Shown in pieces: positions 6,132-8,563 of a DNA stretch of 8,563 nt; position 1 is the stretch's first letter; each line of letters begins with the position of its first letter. The notes under the pieces are model-generated. The model worked only from the letters and a program-made list of their open reading frames with translations. It was not told the DNA's origin and did not search any database. Made by a program: the position numbers and the translations under genes. Source of the DNA: Bacteroidales bacterium UBA3742 (GTDB lineage Bacteria; Bacteroidota; Bacteroidia; Bacteroidales; Paludibacteraceae); NCBI GenBank assembly GCA_002371785.1, contig DFGU01000073.1:33557-42119 (forward strand), in the 5' to 3' direction.

Positions 6132-6164
6132 CAGCGTGAAACAAATGAAACGACATACCATACC

Positions 6165-7388
6165 ATGTTAGAAGCCTTTTTTAAGATTCACGACTACCTC
6201 ATCGAGCGGGCGCAAATGCCTATGCATCGTAAGGTGATGGATGACATCGACTGGAGCGATCGCCTCATTGCTATCAAGGGAGGTCGCGGAGTGGGGAAGA
6301 CCGATTTCCTGCTTTGGCATGCCAAGCAATTGCGTGAGAAAGAGTTGGCCGAGGATGCGCAGCGTCGCAAACGTCGCGGTACGCAGCCTAAGCGCCGTAG
6401 CCTCTACGTCAATTTCAACAATTTCTATTTCACCGAGCACTCCCTCGTCGAGTTTGCCCGCGAGTTCTACCGGAGCGGTGGACGTGTGCTGCTGCTCGAC
6501 CAGATGTTCAAGTACCCCAACTGGTCGCGCGAACTGCGCCGTTGCCACGACCGCTTCTCGGATTTGCAGATCATCTTCTCGGCCTCGCCCGTCATGCGAC
6601 TCGTGGAGGACAACAAGGATATCGCCTCGATCGTCAAGATGTACAACCTCCGCGGATTCTCGTTCCGCGAGTATATCAACCAGCAGACCGGACTCAACCT
6701 GCCCGTCTATACCCTGGAGCAGGTGCTCAAGAATCATGCCTCCATCACGCGTGAACTGTGCGAACACGTACACCCGCTGAAGTACCTCCGAGACTATATG
6801 GAGCACGGCTACTATCCCGTCTATCTGGAGCAAGGCAACTTCGAGGAGGCGCTCAATCGCACGATGAACATGATTCTGGAGGTGGACGTACTCATGATCA
6901 AGCAGATCGACGTGGCCTGCTTGCACAAGTTGCGCAAACTGCTCTATATCATGCTCCAGGAGACGCCCTGCGCACTCAATATCAGCAACATCTCCGACGA
7001 GATCGAACTCAGCCGTGCTACCACGATGAACTATATCAAGTACCTCAAGGATGCACGCCTGCTGAACCTGCTCTATATGCAGGGCAAGCAGTTCCCGTCC
7101 AAGCCCGTGAAGGTCTATATGCAGAATACCAACCTGGCGCACATGATTCATACGCGCCAGCTGGACGACCAGTCGCTATACGAGACCTTCTTCTATATGT
7201 GCCTGCACGGTGCGCACAAGGTGAACGCTACCGAACGTAACGCCATGTTCGTAGTCGATAACAAGTTCTACTTCGACGTGCGTTGCGAGAACGACCAGCG
7301 CGACTATATCCGTCCAACCATGATCGGCAATATAGAGCTCGGCCTGGGCAACGCCATCCCCTTGTGGCTATTAGGTTTCCTCTACTAA
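6165..7388 (+). CDS. AAA-family ATP-binding protein (AAA_14-like) with C-terminal winged-helix region
   Basis: A 407-residue predicted cytosolic ATPase of a family common in Bacteroidota and often annotated simply as ATP-binding protein; its cellular role is unknown. The Walker A motif GGRGVGKT is at 39-46. The Walker B strand VLLLDQMFKYPNW is at 108-120, where the catalytic glutamate expected after Asp112 is Gln113 (CAG, 6501-6503). A sensor-1-like strand (QIIFSASP, 135-142) follows. The family phrase GFSFREYINQQTG is at 164-176. A helix-turn-helix-like segment (NISNISDEIELSRATTMNYIKYL) spans about 272-294. The C-terminus GNAIPLWLLGFLY (395-407) matches the conserved end I recall for this family. 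The start at 6165 is chosen because the in-frame ATG 26 codons upstream lies before the promoter. The gene has its own promoter and sits between ferredoxin and nifJ without an evident functional link. Confidence 0.85.
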   Translation: MLEAFFKIHDYLIERAQMPMHRKVMDDIDWSDRLIAIKGGRGVGKTDFLLWHAKQLREKELAEDAQRRKRRGTQPKRRSLYVNFNNFYFTEHSLVEFAREFYRSGGRVLLLDQMFKYPNWSRELRRCHDRFSDLQIIFSASPVMRLVEDNKDIASIVKMYNLRGFSFREYINQQTGLNLPVYTLEQVLKNHASITRELCEHVHPLKYLRDYMEHGYYPVYLEQGNFEEALNRTMNMILEVDVLMIKQIDVACLHKLRKLLYIMLQETPCALNISNISDEIELSRATTMNYIKYLKDARLLNLLYMQGKQFPSKPVKVYMQNTNLAHMIHTRQLDDQSLYETFFYMCLHGAHKVNATERNAMFVVDNKFYFDVRCENDQRDYIRPTMIGNIELGLGNAIPLWLLGFLY

Positions 7389-7392
7389 ACAA

Positions 7393-7428
7393 CTAGAAAT
7401 CTAGATATCTAGAATTCTAGAAAACTAG
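7393..7428. repeat. 8-base CTAGAWWW tandem array upstream of nifJ
   Basis: CTAG occurs at 7393, 7401, 7409, 7417 and 7425, in exact 8-base phase, with units CTAGAAAT, CTAGATAT, CTAGAATT and CTAGAAAA. CTAGATATCTAG and CTAGAATTCTAG inside it are perfect palindromes. The array starts four bases after the ATPase stop and ends 38 bases before the nifJ ATG. No TAnnTTTG promoter box is seen between the two genes. Confidence 0.8.
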
Positions 7429-7466
7429 CAAACCAACAACTAACTCAACAATAAATTCTAACAACA

Positions 7467-8563
7467 ATGGCAAAAGAAAAACAATTCTTAACATTGGATG
7501 GTAACGCAGCTGCGGCACATGTGGCTTACATGTTCACCGAGGTAGCTGCTATCTATCCTATCACGCCGTCGTCGCCGATGGCAGAGAACGTGGACGAGTG
7601 GGCAGCCGCAGGTCGCAAGAACCTTTTCGGCGAGACCGTACTCGTGCAGGAGATGCAGTCTGAGGCCGGTGCAGCAGGTGCTGTTCACGGTTCGCTGAAC
7701 GCAGGTGCGCTGACCACCACTTTCACGGCTTCGCAGGGTCTGCTCCTCATGATCCCGAACATGTACAAGATCGCCGGTGAGCTCATCCCGACCGTCTTCC
7801 ATGTATCGGCTCGTACGCTCGCTTCGCACGTGCTCTGTATCTTCGGTGACCACCAGGATGTCATGGCTTGCCGCCAGACCGGTTTCGCTATGCTCGCTGA
7901 GGCTTCCGTACAAGAGGTGATGGACCTCGCAGGTGTTGCTCACCTCGCTACTATCAAGAGCCGCGTACCGTTCCTCAACTTCTTCGACGGTTTCCGTACT
8001 TCGCACGAGTACCAGAAGGTAGAGGCGATGGATATGGAGGATCTCCGTCCGCTCGTTGACTACAAGGCACTCCAGGAGTTCCGTGAGCGTGCTCTGTCGC
8101 CTATGCGTCCTGAGATGCGCGGTATGGCGGAGAACCCCGATGTCTTCTTCGCTCACCGCGAGAGCTGCAACCGTTACTACGACGGCGTAGCCGACATCGT
8201 TTCCGACTACATGAAGGAGATCAGCAAAATCACCGGTCGCGAGTACCGTCCGTTCAACTACTACGGCGCTGCTGACGCAGAGAACATCATCATCTGTATG
8301 GGTTCGGCTTGCGAGGCTATCCGCGAAGTGATCGACTACGAGGCTGCCAAGGGCAACAAGAAACTCGGTCTCATCAACGTACACCTCTATCGTCCGTTCA
8401 GCCTCAAGTATCTGCAGGAGGCACTGCCGAAGAGCGCAAAACGTATCTGCGTGCTCGACCGTACCAAAGAGCCGGGCGCTAACGGCGAACCGCTCTACCT
8501 CGATGTAAAAGACGCACTCGACGAACTCGGTCTGAAAGACCTGCTCGTTGTAGGCGGTCGTTA
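7467..8563 (+). CDS. nifJ: Pyruvate:ferredoxin (flavodoxin) oxidoreductase, N-terminal third (cut by window edge)
   Basis: PFOR oxidises pyruvate with CoA to acetyl-CoA and CO2, passing two electrons through Fe-S clusters to ferredoxin; it is central to anaerobic energy metabolism. The window contains 365 codons of a protein usually near 1,200 residues. Domain I is seen from MAKEKQFLTLDGNAAAAHVAY. It includes YPITPSSPMAE (30-40, Thr33), MQSEAGAAGAVHG (63-75, Glu66) and HVSARTLASH (112-121, Arg116). These match Thr31, Glu64 and Arg114 of the Desulfovibrio africanus enzyme, which contact pyruvate or thiamine diphosphate. Domain II begins near residue 260, with LYRPF at 307-311 and LDRTKEPGANGEPLYLDV at 330-347. 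The Fe-S and thiamine diphosphate domains lie beyond the edge. The frame is open to the last base. The start is fixed by homology. No promoter box is visible, so it may depend on ATPase read-through or an atypical promoter. Confidence 0.96.
   Translation, partial: MAKEKQFLTLDGNAAAAHVAYMFTEVAAIYPITPSSPMAENVDEWAAAGRKNLFGETVLVQEMQSEAGAAGAVHGSLNAGALTTTFTASQGLLLMIPNMYKIAGELIPTVFHVSARTLASHVLCIFGDHQDVMACRQTGFAMLAEASVQEVMDLAGVAHLATIKSRVPFLNFFDGFRTSHEYQKVEAMDMEDLRPLVDYKALQEFRERALSPMRPEMRGMAENPDVFFAHRESCNRYYDGVADIVSDYMKEISKITGREYRPFNYYGAADAENIIICMGSACEAIREVIDYEAAKGNKKLGLINVHLYRPFSLKYLQEALPKSAKRICVLDRTKEPGANGEPLYLDVKDALDELGLKDLLVVGGR

Noticed and set aside
6087..6164. 26-residue N-terminal extension of the ATPase from the ATG at 6087
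   Set aside because: This ATG lies upstream of the promoter -33 box, so it would not be in the main transcript. The family's usual beginning (MLEAFFKIHDYLIERAQ-like) starts at 6165.
6168..7151. 327-codon minus-strand frame opposite the ATPase
   Set aside because: Antisense shadow of a gene with clear motifs; the translation shows low-complexity His/Leu/Val/Glu content and no promoter is seen for it.
7488..8384. 298-codon minus-strand frame opposite nifJ
   Set aside because: The opposite strand is unmistakable PFOR with conserved active-site motifs; the antisense protein matches nothing recognisable.

Overview
The window looks like ordinary chromosome from a member of the Bacteroidales (Bacteroidota). 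Four promoters match the Bacteroides-type consensus (a -33 TTTG-like box, exactly 20 bases, then TAnnTTTG). No convincing Shine-Dalgarno sequences are seen. The gene families also fit: a ligA-DUF6913-dapA cluster, a DivIC-type septum protein ahead of ruvC, a short 2[4Fe-4S] ferredoxin, a Bacteroidota-type AAA ATPase and a one-polypeptide pyruvate:ferredoxin oxidoreductase. Genus cannot be fixed from the sequence.

Left part (1-4317, minus strand): a tight operon read right to left. It holds a secreted endonuclease/exonuclease/phosphatase-fold protein with a probable type IX secretion tail, then ligA (NAD+-dependent DNA ligase, joined by a 1-base TGATG overlap), a DUF6913-like protein of unknown role, and the 5' end of dapA (lysine/diaminopimelate pathway, cut by the window edge). 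All four genes are within 9 bases of each other or overlap.

Middle (4326-5559): two promoters pointing apart are interleaved in about 48 bases. The rightward one drives divIC-like, a 70-residue membrane protein and ruvC (Holliday junction nuclease), again spaced by 1 base or overlapping.

Right part (5560-8563, plus strand): a promoter followed by a long leader (about 165 bases) built of inverted and tandem repeats, then a 54-codon ferredoxin gene and an intrinsic terminator. Next comes an AAA-type ATPase with its own promoter, whose Walker B motif reads DQ instead of DE. After a spacer made of an 8-base CTAG repeat comes the first third of nifJ (PFOR), truncated by the window edge. Ferredoxin and PFOR are redox partners; the ATPase between them has no obvious link to either.

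No tRNA, rRNA, CRISPR array or insertion sequence was seen. No gene-free stretch exceeds 300 bases; the longest (5560-5807) holds a 7-base repeat, the ferredoxin promoter and the repeat-rich leader. The items most worth a second look are that leader, the interleaved promoters, the altered Walker B motif and the CTAG array.
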